A stretch of 64,000 nt of DNA, taken from contig CM062199.1 in NCBI GenBank assembly GCA_031216445.1, forward strand, positions 2,304,501-2,368,500. Reading direction: 5' to 3'. Source of the stretch: Lateolabrax maculatus (taxonomy: Eukaryota; Chordata; Actinopteri; Acropomatiformes; Lateolabracidae). Position numbers and translations under genes: made by a program. Numbering within the stretch: position 1 is the first letter of the stretch; the number at the start of each line of letters is the position of its first letter. The notes beneath the pieces were generated by a model, which ran no database searches, had not been told where the DNA came from, and saw only the letters and a program-made list of their open reading frames with translations. Below are positions 35,493 through 46,305 of the stretch, piece after piece.

Positions 35493-37857
35493 AAGGGAAA
35501 GCCTCAGTTACAAACTGGGGGTGTGGAGTTGGAGACATTGGCCTTTACCAGGAGTGGCTGGGGAAAGATGCTGTTGAGTTGCATCATGGGAGGTGTAGGA
35601 TCCAGGGTTTTTGGAGCTTGACCCATACTAGGGGCTTAAATTTTTCCAGTTCGATTTTGACCATTTGCTGTTTAACCTGCCTCTCAAAAGTTTCCCCACC
35701 TTAATTGAAGTGTAATCAGAGTGCTCCTTTAAATATTTATATCATTTATATTCTGATCAGGGTTCTCTCTGTGCAGCTAACTAAAGGTACGCTGAGGTTT
35801 AACTCAACCAATACAGTTATCTCTTGAGCCACTGATGGTCTCCTGGTGAATGTTTCCACAATTCAAACGGAAATCTGTCACATTTCATGATGTAACCTTA
35901 TAAACACACACATTAGAGGCCCGCAGACGCCTTCAGAACAGATTTGTCAATACACAAGTGGCTGGTACTGTAGCTGATAAAAGTACTTTGGCAAAAAAAA
36001 AAAAAAAAAGAAATAGAGGAGGAATAAATGCAATTGCATATGTGTTGTCCGATAGACAGATTCAGGTTGTAACTGTTCAGCTTCAGCCTCCTGACTCTGC
36101 TGCTGTCGACAAATTCAGGCCTATTAAAGCGAGGAGCAGTAAAGGAATGAGATCATATAATGGGATGTAATGGGGCACAGGGTGTTTCCCCTGAACACAC
36201 TGTATCCCCCTCTACACATGGACTGATGACTCTGAGCAGGGAGCCAGTCACTATAATGTACAGAGACTATGGCTCTGTTGACACCCAGCAGACCAGAGGT
36301 TCACAGGGTTTCAGCCATCTGTCCATCTACGCTTTGATTCAGATCCTACAGCTCTGTCCCCACAAAAATCAATCTGCGCCTCATTACTTTGCATTCATGA
36401 ATTAAAGAAATGTACACCGGATTTAATTACTGAGGATTTTTCTCCTATACAGTACCATGTAAAGTATACCATGCAAAACAAAAACTGTTGATTTATTCAA
36501 TAAAAAAAGTGCATCTGTCAATATTAATACATCTGTGTGCTGTTTGTGGTAGCAGCAATCTGCATATGTGTGCGTTATTGTAATTTTTGTGGTGTGTGTT
36601 TGTGTGCCCCAGTTACTGTATGTTTTCTTGATAAAATATATAACAGAGAGGATAAATTAAATCAAATGTTTTATTTTACTTATTTTATTTCTGCAGTGTT
36701 TTGCCTTGTTTCTGCTGTTCTATTTCATGGTTGCAATCAATGGCCATAACCTCCTGCCAACCACTGGCCCCAGCATTGAAAAGTTATCCAAACACACCCC
36801 TTATGTTGTGTGTAAAATGATACAAGAGACATGTAGAATATTTCCATTTGGGCCGTAATATTTCCTGTGTAAGCTCATAGCTGCAATGCGTTACTGTGTT
36901 CCCATATAGTGGTGAAATGTGTGGTTTTTTTTCCTACTTTAAAGCTGCTTAAGGGGGGATTTGAAGTGGAAGTAATGATTCAAAAGGTCACCCAAAAATC
37001 TCTCTTATAGCAAAATAAAATATTCATCACAGTTCTGAAATATTTACAAGGCATATAGGCATACAATGAAAAATGATCCATCTTATTCTTTGTAAGAAAA
37101 AAAAATAAGTGAAGCTACTGTAATAAATAATATTTAACTCTCACACATATGCACACACACTGTTACCACATGCAGATATACTGTGCAATATGAATTAATG
37201 AACAAATTCACACACACACACAGACAAGTGGGTGACATGAACTCATAGTATCACTATGGGGGGGGGGGGGGGTGAGATGCACTGATATCTGCAAACACTA
37301 AACCTTTCAAATTTGAAACTTTCTAAATAGCAACAGGTTCCAGGTTTCCCACTAATGCAGCCCTGTGGACTCACAGATCACTCATACAGACTATTCATTT
37401 CTCTTTTTGGCAGCTTTGCACTATAGTAGTGCAGGTCTGTGCCAACTCTTTGGATACACTACCCGCACACTATTGCTCCTAAACAGCCTTGTTACACTGC
37501 AACAAAACACCGACAACAGCAACTTCAACTATGTCCCACAAGTGGGGGAAAGGTGTGGGGGGGGTGTCTCCAACAGGTCGTGGTGAGAGCAACATGCTTC
37601 ATGGGGATGAAAGCACACACATCAAACTTTCAGGGCTCACATGAGGGGAAAAGATGAAGAAGTAGCTCACCAAATCTCAAGACGTGTGGCATCCCATGAG
37701 AATATCCCACACAGTGCAATAGCAGCAGTAGAAGCCTGACGGTGCACCTGACTCTCGCATTCAGTATCAGCAGGGAGGTAATCTTCATGGTGCTTGTGTG
37801 GTGCACAGGTTTTTTTTATTCCCTGAATCGGTATATTCCCCAGATTTGTTTATTTTT
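35493..37857. other. Non-coding stretch
   Basis: Holds an A18 run (35992-36009), a G15 run (37258-37272) and short CA tracts near 37150-37220. Open frames of about 70-80 codons are random-looking. No recognised gene or transposon. Confidence 0.4.
37258..37272. repeat. G15 homopolymer
   Basis: Fifteen consecutive G. Length is likely to be unreliable in the assembly and polymorphic in populations. Confidence 0.9.
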
Positions 37858-37902
37858 CTTCTTCTTCTTCTTCTTCTTCTTCTTCTTCTTCTTCTTCTTC
37901 TC
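37858..37902. repeat. (CTT)15 trinucleotide repeat
   Basis: An uninterrupted CTT (GAA on the minus strand) run of about 15 units, 140 bp from a second homopurine tract of opposite strand bias. GAA/TTC runs form triplex DNA. It sits just beyond a possible minus-strand splice donor at 37,908, so on that reading it is at the start of an intron. Confidence 0.95.
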
Positions 37903-37908
37903 TTTTAC

Positions 37909-38196
37909 CCTTTTAACATGAAGCAAGGCGGCTGCAATATCACGGCATGATCACCACCGGCGGGCTGGGTGACGGTTTCCCCACATCCATTTGGCCACAA
38001 AAAAAAAAAAAAGAAAAAAGAAAAGAAAAGAAAAAAGAAAAAGAAGAAATAGAAAAACAGCACTGCGTGTCCAGGTCACTGCGCCAAGAAGAAGCAGCCC
38101 TCCGACTCAGCTGAGGAAGATGATGGTGGAGGTGGTGGCGGTGGAGGTAGCCGGGCGTCCATGTTAGGCAGGGCACAGCTCGAAGAAATCCATCCA
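37909..38196 (-). other. Candidate second exon of a minus-strand gene (probably 5' UTR)
   Basis: The minus strand shows a good acceptor: a pyrimidine-rich CTCTGCCTGTGTCTTTCAG ends at 38197, after which the exon would start TGGATGGATTTC. Within it a short ORF begins at 38162 (M-D-A-R-L, then eight prolines and four serines, ending G-C-F-F-L-A-Q) and stops at 38076 after 28 codons. A second ATG near 37987 opens a 16-codon frame (MDVGKPSPSPPVVIMP). A weak donor, AAAAGG|GTAAAAG, lies at 37908. Short stop-terminated frames suggest untranslated leader with upstream ORFs. A partner first exon would end at 40686. The gene is not identified. Alternatively the whole segment is promoter-proximal non-coding DNA. 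Confidence 0.3.
37999..38049. repeat. 51-bp polypurine (A/G) tract
   Basis: A14 followed by G-interrupted A runs, with no pyrimidine over 51 bp. On the minus strand it is a long polypyrimidine tract. Confidence 0.95.
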
Positions 38197-38229
38197 CTGA
38201 AAGACACAGGCAGAGATTGGAGGGGGGGT

Positions 38230-38740
38230 GGGAGGGGGAGGGGAGGGGGGGTGAGAGGTTTGTGAGAGTGCGAGCGGAGCGGAGCGGCGGTGTCAGCGGC
38301 CGCGCCGGTCCGAGCTGCTCCTGCCGCACTGCCGCACCGCAGCTGACGTCGAGCCGGCGCTACCAGCGGGAGAGCGCGCGGGCCGGATCGGGCATGTTCC
38401 TCGGCCACACGTCGCCCCTTCATCTACAGCGCCTGCCGACACTGTCATGCCTCCCCCGCTCATCCCTCCCCTCCTCCTCCTCCCCCCCTCCCGTCTCCCC
38501 GGCGTCGTGTCCCCGGCCGGCAGGCAGCCGGCGGCCGCTCTCGGGTTTCTCCGGCTCGGTTCAGCGGCCGCGGAGCGCCGCCGTGTAAAAAAGCCAATCT
38601 ATGAATTTGAAAAGACCGGCCGTGTTTGGTCGGAGTCGCTCAGGCTCGGACTCGTGTGAGAGCTCCGTGAAGCGGACCTGTCACTGTACACTGCACATGA
38701 TGGAGAGCCTCTGCGCGCCCCCGGTGCGTTTCAACACTAT
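38230..38740. promoter_or_regulatory. CpG island, core
   Basis: Very high GC and CpG density with three GCGGCCGC octamers (near 38297, 38530 and 38563) within 280 bp, GGGAGGGGGAGGGGAGG purine-rich motifs at its left edge, and pyrimidine CTCCTCCTCCTCC on the plus strand near 38470. AT-rich DNA resumes at about 38,750. In vertebrates such islands mark promoters of housekeeping or developmental genes. Initiation direction is not settled: splice signals are found on both strands around it. Confidence 0.85.
38601..38723 (+). CDS. Candidate first coding exon, plus strand, unknown gene
   Basis: An in-frame TAA lies immediately upstream (38586), then ATG at 38601 opens 41 codons starting MNLKRPAVFGRSRSG. 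The exon would end in ...MMESLCAPP at CCG|GTGCGT, a reasonable donor, in phase 0. The second of the tandem Met codons (38700) has a better start context (A at -3, G at +4) than the first. The frame is basic, Ser-rich and rich in Cys. It lies inside the CpG island. I recognise no protein family, and I could not find a plausible following plus-strand exon. The frame might be chance in GC-rich DNA or an upstream ORF. Confidence 0.22.
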
Positions 38741-38749
38741 GTTCTGTCT

Positions 38750-39889
38750 CTGGAATTATTACTTTAGTTTTATTTTCTACTTTCTTTCACTAGTGAATTA
38801 CTGAGCGCGCTCACATGGTCTGAAAGGCGAGGAAATGTAATTGCCATATTCAATATTTTCCCATAGGCTGAACTGTAGCTTCTAACCTGTTATTCACAAA
38901 TAAATCCAAAACATCCACAATGATTTAACAACCAAACGGTTTACTTTTACTGGATATCTTCATATAGAAAGCACAAACTATGGCTGTATTAATTCTCTAA
39001 ATTCAAATTCTGGTAGATTGAGCTGATGCAAAATTTCAGATTCCTCCTCTAAACTTCACAATTTAGACAGGATGAAGAATAGTGCATATGTGGACGTCAA
39101 GCCGATCTCAGCGTGGAGCGAATAAAAAGAAAGGCAAGCTGGCCTCTAACGCAAGCTGTCGGCAATATGTGAACAATGCAGATGAACAGTATTTTCAGGG
39201 AAACATTGAGCTATGGCAAAATGCTCTTTCTTCCTGTAATATCATCAGTCGTGGTGTGTAAATGATCTTCTTGAGATGATGATGATGATGATGGACTGAG
39301 GGTCTTTCAGCACCATGGACAGGGACTGTGTTTTAAAGCGGTGGATGAGGTTTCAGAACCCTGGACAGGGGCCCGGCTCCAGCAGGCTGGACCGGGTCCA
39401 CATGAGGACACAGTTTATGTCTATAGGTTAAATACGGTTTCACTACACCGCCTGCTTCCACATTAACACTCATGTATCGCGGCCAACACCCAGAATAACG
39501 AGCCTGGCTGCCGTTCCCAACGCTTCTGGAAAGCTGAAATGAACTAACATGGAAGTTGTGTGCAGAGGCTAAATGTGGCCTTTAACAGATGCCAGACTCA
39601 TGATTGTAATTTAGTTGTCAGGACATATTTTGTCACACCTGGCACCACATGCAGTGGAACTTACAGGCTGGTTTCTCCGTTGTTAGAATACGTTTGTTTA
39701 TTTTCTAGGTTTCATAAGAGCCGCTCATGTCAGAGGCGGTCAGCAGGAGTCCTGAGCCGGAGTGTGCGTAATGGAGGGAACGAAGAACACACGTCGGACA
39801 TTTGTTGAGTAAATCAGCGCAGGGTTTTAACTCACATAGAAGGTCATAATGAGAAGGAGCAGCTCTGAACTCGTGTCAGCCGCAGCTCT
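38750..39889. other. AT-rich spacer between two CpG-rich blocks
   Basis: Returns to ordinary composition. It includes (GAT)6 at 39275-39293 and a GC-rich patch near 39350-39400. A TTTATTTTCTAG acceptor-like site near 39709 leads to a stop at the third codon in the phase set by the plus-strand candidate exon, so it does not support a splice. Confidence 0.5.
39275..39293. repeat. (GAT)6 trinucleotide repeat
   Basis: Six GAT units. Confidence 0.9.
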
Positions 39890-40960
39890 CTGATATCCGC
39901 GCGTAACGGGCAGAAAGGTGCTCATGGTGTGTGCGGGGTCGGCAGGCGGAGGAAAAAAAAGCACAGTTGGCACAAGCGCATACACTCATGTGGATTTTTT
40001 AATATTCAGCTCTTTTTTACAGATGGAGCTACAGCTCAACAAACGCCTTTAAACGGGCTGAGCGGAGCGCGTCCACCGGGCAGCTGCCTGAGGATAAAGT
40101 TGATTTAAAGCGAATGTGCCCAGCGACTGTGGGATTTAAATGCGCGGCTTGTCTCCGCGAGTTCCCATCCAGCCCCGCGAGCTAGACACGTTATCTGCGG
40201 ACCATTCATCAAGCGGATCACGGAAAGCATTTAACGACCCCATAATGTCTTTCAACCCCACAACAGTGGAGGCATCAGCCCGAGGAGGAGGAGAAGGAGG
40301 AGGAGGAACCCGAAAAGGTGACTAGCGTTTCCAAATAGAGGTCGGGCAAAGACACGGGAGGTCACGTCTCTCCGAGGCTTATTAAACCTCCAGTCGGAGC
40401 CTATTTCTGAGACATTTAATGTCCATTTCGTTCTGGGTGCGCAGGGTTAAAACAGGCTTCGCCCCCATAAACTCACAGATGAACTTCAAACCTAACCGGC
40501 GACGTGCGTAACGGTGTTTTCTGCGCGTTTTGCCGGTTGGAAACGATGTAACAAAGCTCCTACTTCGGTCCCATCTGTTTCCAAAGACATAACGCGTTCC
40601 TGGAAAGACGTAACGCGCGACAAAGAGGGAGAGGAGCGCAGTAAAAACATGTAAATATGTGTAAAGTTTGAAGGAATGGGCTTACCCTAGGCAGAGCTGG
40701 AGCAGGGAAGAGTCGCCAGAGCAGCACAAAGAAGTTGATTTGTTTCTATGGAGGAGTCGAGTCGCTTCCCCCGCACTTGCATCTGTAGCGCTGCGCTCCG
40801 GCCGTAGGGGAGACACGCCTCCTGTCGGACGGCAGGACGCACTGCTTAAAGCAACAGGGGGGCACACACCGGACCAGGGGGGGACCCACCGACACCGAGT
40901 CTGCAGCTTCCCCGGCCGGAGGAGACTGCGAGTCAGGTCGGACTGAGCCACGTTATAAAC
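39890..40960. promoter_or_regulatory. Second CpG-rich block (CpG island shore / promoter)
   Basis: CpG remains common over about 1 kb, for example CTGATATCCGCGCGTAACGG, GAGCGGAGCGCGTCCACCGG, CGTAACGCGCGAC and ACGTGCGTAACGG. GC drops off above 41,000. Its right end carries the minus-strand TATA-like element at 40,953-40,959. Together with the block at 38.2-38.7 kb it makes a roughly 2.7-kb hypomethylation-prone domain, as often seen at promoters of developmental regulators. Confidence 0.7.
40686..40928 (-). other. Candidate minus-strand first exon (5' UTR)
   Basis: A TATA-like GTTTATAAC lies on the minus strand at 40,953-40,959; initiation about 25-30 bp on would fall near 40,928. The exon would run through GC-rich sequence and finish at CTGCCTAGG|GTAAGC (GT at 40,685-40,684), an almost ideal splice donor. 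The only open frame through it ends at the TAA formed by the donor itself, so it reads as untranslated leader. The acceptor at 38,197 is a natural partner, giving a first intron of about 2.5 kb. The transcription start is inferred, not seen. Confidence 0.35.
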
Positions 40961-41215
40961 CTTTATCCGCTTACACCCCCGTGGACATTCGCACTCTGAG
41001 CAAGTATACCAATGCAATGCAGACCTGAAACATTTGGGAGTCAGAGGCGCTAATTGGGCGGAAAGGTGTGGTACTGCCCGTGCTACAGACTGGACTGTAC
41101 TCATGTAAATGCACTGTGGGATGTAAGATCAATACTACGACTACAGTAAGATGACATTTATCAAATAGTCATATGTGCTCGGTCCTTCCTCCACGGATTT
41201 AATTAAAGAAAACTT

Positions 41216-42045
41216 CAAGCAGGATGCGGTTTACTTTGCATTTGTGCAAAATGAAATAATATTTTCCACAGAGTTTAGAGAGGAAATGTCCCTGGAGGTT
41301 TGGTGGTAAATTATATTAAAAGTAGATCCCACTGTTTGGTGTTTAGTGGATTAACCCTGAGCTTGGTGAATCCAGCTATATATTGTCTTCACAGACTATA
41401 CATAGGACACAGTTTAATTTGCATTTGTGACCAGCTGTATAGACTGTCAAACAGTTTATGGAGAGTGTTTGAAAGGTTTTGGAAAATAGTTTCTGACAAA
41501 AGAGTGGAGGCAAAGAGAAGATGACAGTTATCTTGGTGGTTTAAAAACCAAAAGTACAACATGGACACAGATTCTACGGGTTGGGGTTTGGCATATTAAC
41601 CAAAGTTGACTTTTGTAGATCCAAAAGTGATCCAGATAATATGGGCCTTGGTAAAGCCACATATTTTGTTTCCAAGAACACAGAACTAACATTCCCATCA
41701 CTCAAGTTACATCCAGAACATTTCTGCCTGCAGGATGTTCTATGAATGTTGCACTTCACAGGTTCGTTTTCGGACCTTAGAGGGAACGTTATGAGTCACC
41801 CATCTTTTCTCCCGAGGCTGAAATACTGTATGCAGGACGCAGGTTATTTTCCATTTGTGACAACAGAAATTCAATCACAGTTTATGGAGTGAAGTGGATG
41901 AAACTTGTTTATCAGATTATTTATTTCTTGTCAGAAGATTAGAAGCCAAGAGAAGCCAATAGGCCTGCAGGTTTTCTATCAGTTCTACAACTGTTAGCAG
42001 GGGTTAGAGGTTTGGTGGTAAATGATATAAAATGTATAGACTGTA
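41216..42045 (+). repeat. Three diverged copies of an unnamed local repeat
   Basis: Copy A at 41216 (GCAGGATGCGGTTTACTTTG, CATTTGTG), copy B at 41397 (ATAGGACACAGTTTAATTTG, CATTTGTGAC) and copy C at 41829 (TGCAGGACGCAGGTTATTTT, CCATTTGTGAC) align. B and C continue to share CA(A)ACAGTTTATGGAG and TTTCT(T)G(A/T)CA(A/G)AAGA, and A and C share GAGGTTTGGTGGTAAAT(T/G)ATAT. Lengths between shared blocks differ, so indels are many. No ORF and no terminal structure is seen. Confidence 0.6.
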
Positions 42046-42120
42046 TGCCTCTGCTTATGGTTAAATTAATGGGAAAACATTTTAGACCCATCAGTTCCCC
42101 TGATAACATTCCCATCATTC

Positions 42121-45100
42121 ACATTCAGTATTTTCAAAAAAATCTAAGAACGTTACAGCTGGAATACTTCAGGGTTGTAAAAAAATAATGAATATGCATT
42201 GTGTGCATCACACAGGCTTTTATATTCAAAAGTAAATGCAAATATCAACCCATTGTTGTGTGTTTGTGTGCTGATGCTGTTTGAAGCTGACAGTTTGTGA
42301 TGAAATAAATCAAATCTTTCAGTGTGACGGTTCTTTAACTGTTAAATGTCCATTAGAACTGTATTCCTGTGGAAAGAACTGTTTAAGACCATTAAGGGGC
42401 ACCAGAAGCTTAATTTATGGTGAGCAGCATTAACCTGTTCACTTTGAAGGATACATTCACACATCCCCACATGTTGGCCACCTTCACAAAAGAGGTTTCC
42501 ACCCTCCAAGTCCAACCTGATAATATAAAGGTTACATACATAGAAATACAAATTGATTAAGAAAAAATATGTAAAAAACCCCCTGAAAAAAACACGTTAT
42601 GAGAAACATAAAAGCATCAATCAATGCATGAATTAGTCTAACCATGGAGCATACTCCAAAACAATGTTTGACATATGATGTAACTACTTTTTGTCTCACA
42701 ACCAGTGACAGACTCTGCCTGGTGCTGAGAAGCTTTTCTCTGTTTCAATTTGTGTTTAGAGAAGCAAGTGACAATATCTTGACATTAGACAAGATAATGT
42801 CTTTCAATTCAGGAAAATCTTGATACATCTTTATTTGCATAGAAACAACTGGAATGATCTCCTCCTTTCCAGATTCAACGCCTGAATAATTGACTTGTTA
42901 AGATAGAAAGCCCTGATTTTATTCAGGATCAAAAATAAGGGGGAACAAAGTGAGGCCATCAGATAGAAATAACTGCAACAAGATATACAATTTAGTGGTG
43001 AAGGAGCACATCCATGCAGTGACGCAGGCCTGATCTGAGGCCACAGTCTGGAGCCGAAATGAAAGGGAGCTTTGATACCCGCCCACCCCCACCCCTCCAC
43101 AGTGTGCAGCATGAAAAGTTGAATTGTGGGAGCTACAAATAAATAGTCAATGACATCTCTGTGATCCAACAACCTCTACTACTCTCACCCATGGGACATA
43201 AAAGCGGTTGAAACCCCATTTACACGTGAGATTAGATAAGAAGTTTTGGAGATGAATTATTCAGTCTGGCTGAGAGTTGCGTTATAATTGGTGATGGTTT
43301 TTGAGAACACTGAAAAATGATGAATTCCAAAAACAAAGTTGGCTGGAAACATGCTCAACAGTTTAACACTGAGAATAGACAACTTTTCAAAAAAAAAAAG
43401 ACTTCTTAATGCTGCTGCTACTGTTTCAGTTGTTAATAGTGATTTGGGCCCCATGGTAAAAAGTTTAATCGTAAGAACAAAAACAAAAATGAATTGAAAT
43501 ATTAATAGTAAAGAATTAATAATAGAAAGACATAATTCAGAGATGTAAAGGTTTTGAGGAAAGGTCAGAATCCCGTCATGACAGTCATAAATCAGACACA
43601 AAAAGTCACTTCTTTAATGTCACACTTGCTGTCATGGTGGCACCTGCCCTGTTTGCCTTAAGGTAGATTTGTGAGATAGGATCAAAAATGTGGGATGTGG
43701 GATCCAATGTGAGTAACAAAAACTGTGCAGGAGATCGCACCATAACAGGAAACACACGCTTTAATTTGTTTTGGTTTTTTTTCGCTTCGACTGAAGTGAA
43801 TAGGTGAAGAGTCATTTGACAACATCCTATAGCCCCACAAACCTTCGCTCTTCCTCAACCTCCTGCATCTCCTATGGAACTCTCCTCATCTCTGTGTGGA
43901 GTATGTGTGGGCATAATTCAATATCAACAAATGCAATAAAAACTGATAACATAATAACCTGCCTTTAATGTGATAAAAATGCTGAGCGAATATTGTAATA
44001 CGTTTTTGCAGGCAATGTAAACAAGTTATTACATTGTATGCAAGCTGTTAAATTATGAGTTTATAAAAAAAAAAATGTAATTACCCGACATATATTGCAA
44101 TAACAAATTAAAAGTCTGTATTTGACATCTAGCATGATTTCCATCATTGCATCATGTTGAAGTTATTATGTTTTGGAAAGAAAAACAGAGTTTCCACTAG
44201 ACTATGAGTTTATGAATTTAACAACTTGCATAGTGGAGTGTTACGTTATTCCCTCACCATTTTCATACATTATATGCAGATAATTACATTATCAGTTCTT
44301 ATTACATTTTGCCCACTTGTTACAAATAAAGAACCTTACAAGTCTTGTTTCCTGTTTGTAGTAGACAGCAGACGGGTCACCCCAACCTCGGGTGGCCCCC
44401 AGGCCTTTGGGAGGGTGCTGTGGGTCTGGTCTTGATACCCACCCAGGACCCTGCCCGAACCCTTAGGATTGTGGGTTAATGTGCATTTTAAGTCCTTCAG
44501 GGTATCAGGTCTCACATAGAGTATAAGACTTGACACCAAAACTGGCATTAGATCCTGATTCAGTTTCTTTTAATTTCAAACTGCTTGGGCAACAGATATA
44601 CACAATCACCTTTTAACACAACGCAGCCGTCAAACCAGCGAGGAGAGCAACGACAGCACGAGAACAAGAAAGAAAGAAAAAACAAGTGTTTGTTGTGTGA
44701 ACATAGTGTTGAGAAAACAGGTTCTCAGGGCCTTTAAAAAGGAGACACTGCTCATTTACAGTGACACTGCTCAGCCCTTTTCAAATCGGCGGCATGCTCT
44801 ATGTTTATGTTTGTTTGCTGCTCTTTTCGATCCCTCCTTGATTATAGCCCAGCTACTCTTCCCGATCCACCCAAACTACCATTAATCTACATTTTATTTC
44901 TTGTGTGTGTAACTGGTAAAAGTAAACCTGTAACCTGATTTTAAAGAGGAGTGAGTTCAGTGGGTCATGATGTAACAGCTCCACACACAAAAGTACGAGG
45001 TTCTCCTCAGGATCAGTGACACCGAGCAGAGGGTGAAAAAAAGCTTTAAGAAACTTCCATAAAGTAGCTTATACAGTTTTATTCAGTTCTGACAGCTCTG

Positions 45101-46305
45101 ATCAGACAATGATATGATAATGAATTAATAAGGCTTTACTGTGGCAGAGCTCATTGCAGCACCGGGTACATCAAGACTGTAGGATTCAGTCCTTTTAAGA
45201 CAAAGCCCTCAACAAAGTCACATGTAAAAATGAGGCATTACAAGTTAGTGACATAACTTGTTACCCAATAACGTCAAAAGTTGTATTTATTTTCTCCGAT
45301 AACGCCAAAATTAAATTTATCCCCCCTCGGCTCATTGACAAGACAAGTGAAAAAAAATACGATGAACTTAAAGAAAACCTTACTGCCACCGTGATAAAAG
45401 AAAAGAAAAGGGCTGACAGACAATATACAATCAGTATAAAGATATACTGTACATAAATACAGTGAAGTGAAGTGAGCTGATAAGACTTCTACATTTTTAA
45501 TTGAGGACCTTTAGCTGTAAGAGGGTATTTTCATAATGATAATAATACATATAAGTAATTGATTCTATAGATAACAATTAGGGGCTGGTGTGTAGGAGCC
45601 GCATTTAAGTTGATTTCTATGTATGTAATTTACAGATTATTTCTATATTTGTGTGTGCACCCTCCCCAGTTGATCAGGGCTCTCCTGTAAGTTGGTGGGC
45701 GCATGGTGAAGGGGTGAAAGCGGGTTGCAGCAGCGACTTCCTCCTCGGCCCTGAGAAAGCATCGCCAACGCTACAGTGAAAAATTAAGAACACTGAAACA
45801 ACTGCATCTTATTTTTGTGTTATGTTTATTTTGCAATAAATTCCGAGCAACAGTGAACAATGAGCTCCCTCTGGATTTTCTTTTTGGAAACAAGTCTAAC
45901 ATACTGCACCTGAACTCTCTGTGTGGTAAAAACAACAGGAAATTGAAATATGGGTTAAAGGAAAAACCCAACTTTAGGAGTTTTTGCCACTACATTGTGT
46001 TATTGCTACTTCAGTAAAGGCTCTGATCACTCGTCCCACTACTGATAGAAAGATAAATGTCCAGTGGTCCACAGGGGTTGGGCTGCACTGTGCAGCAGTT
46101 CTGTCACAGTGGCCACAGGTGGAACTGCATTTTAGAGCTGTGATTATCCCTCCATTTCCTTTGTGCATAGTATAGTGGGAGAACAGTGTGTTTTGACCTT
46201 TGCTCCACATCACACCCCTCTCTCTACCTATATTTCTTATCTTTTTCAACAATTGAAACTAAGGCAGAAACAATCTTAAGCTGCAGGTCACGCAACAGCC
46301 CAGTA
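42121..46305. other. Non-coding stretch
   Basis: About 4.2 kb. Between 44,340 and 44,470 there is a GC-rich patch (GGTCACCCCAACCTCGGGTG, CCCAGGCCTTTGGGAGGGTG) standing out from AT-rich surroundings that may be an unrecognised repeat. Minus-strand frames of 113-114 codons (42831-43172 and 43257-43601) have no domain. Confidence 0.4.

Noticed and set aside
35992..36009. A18 run as a possible processed-pseudogene tail
   Set aside because: The upstream 500 bp show no coding similarity and no flanking direct repeats were found.
37940..38329. 129- and 115-codon minus-strand frames in the CpG island
   Set aside because: They are open because GC-rich and polypyrimidine DNA lacks stops; the polyproline and Phe/Ser runs are translated low-complexity DNA. 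Only the short ORF after the acceptor was kept as a possible upstream ORF.
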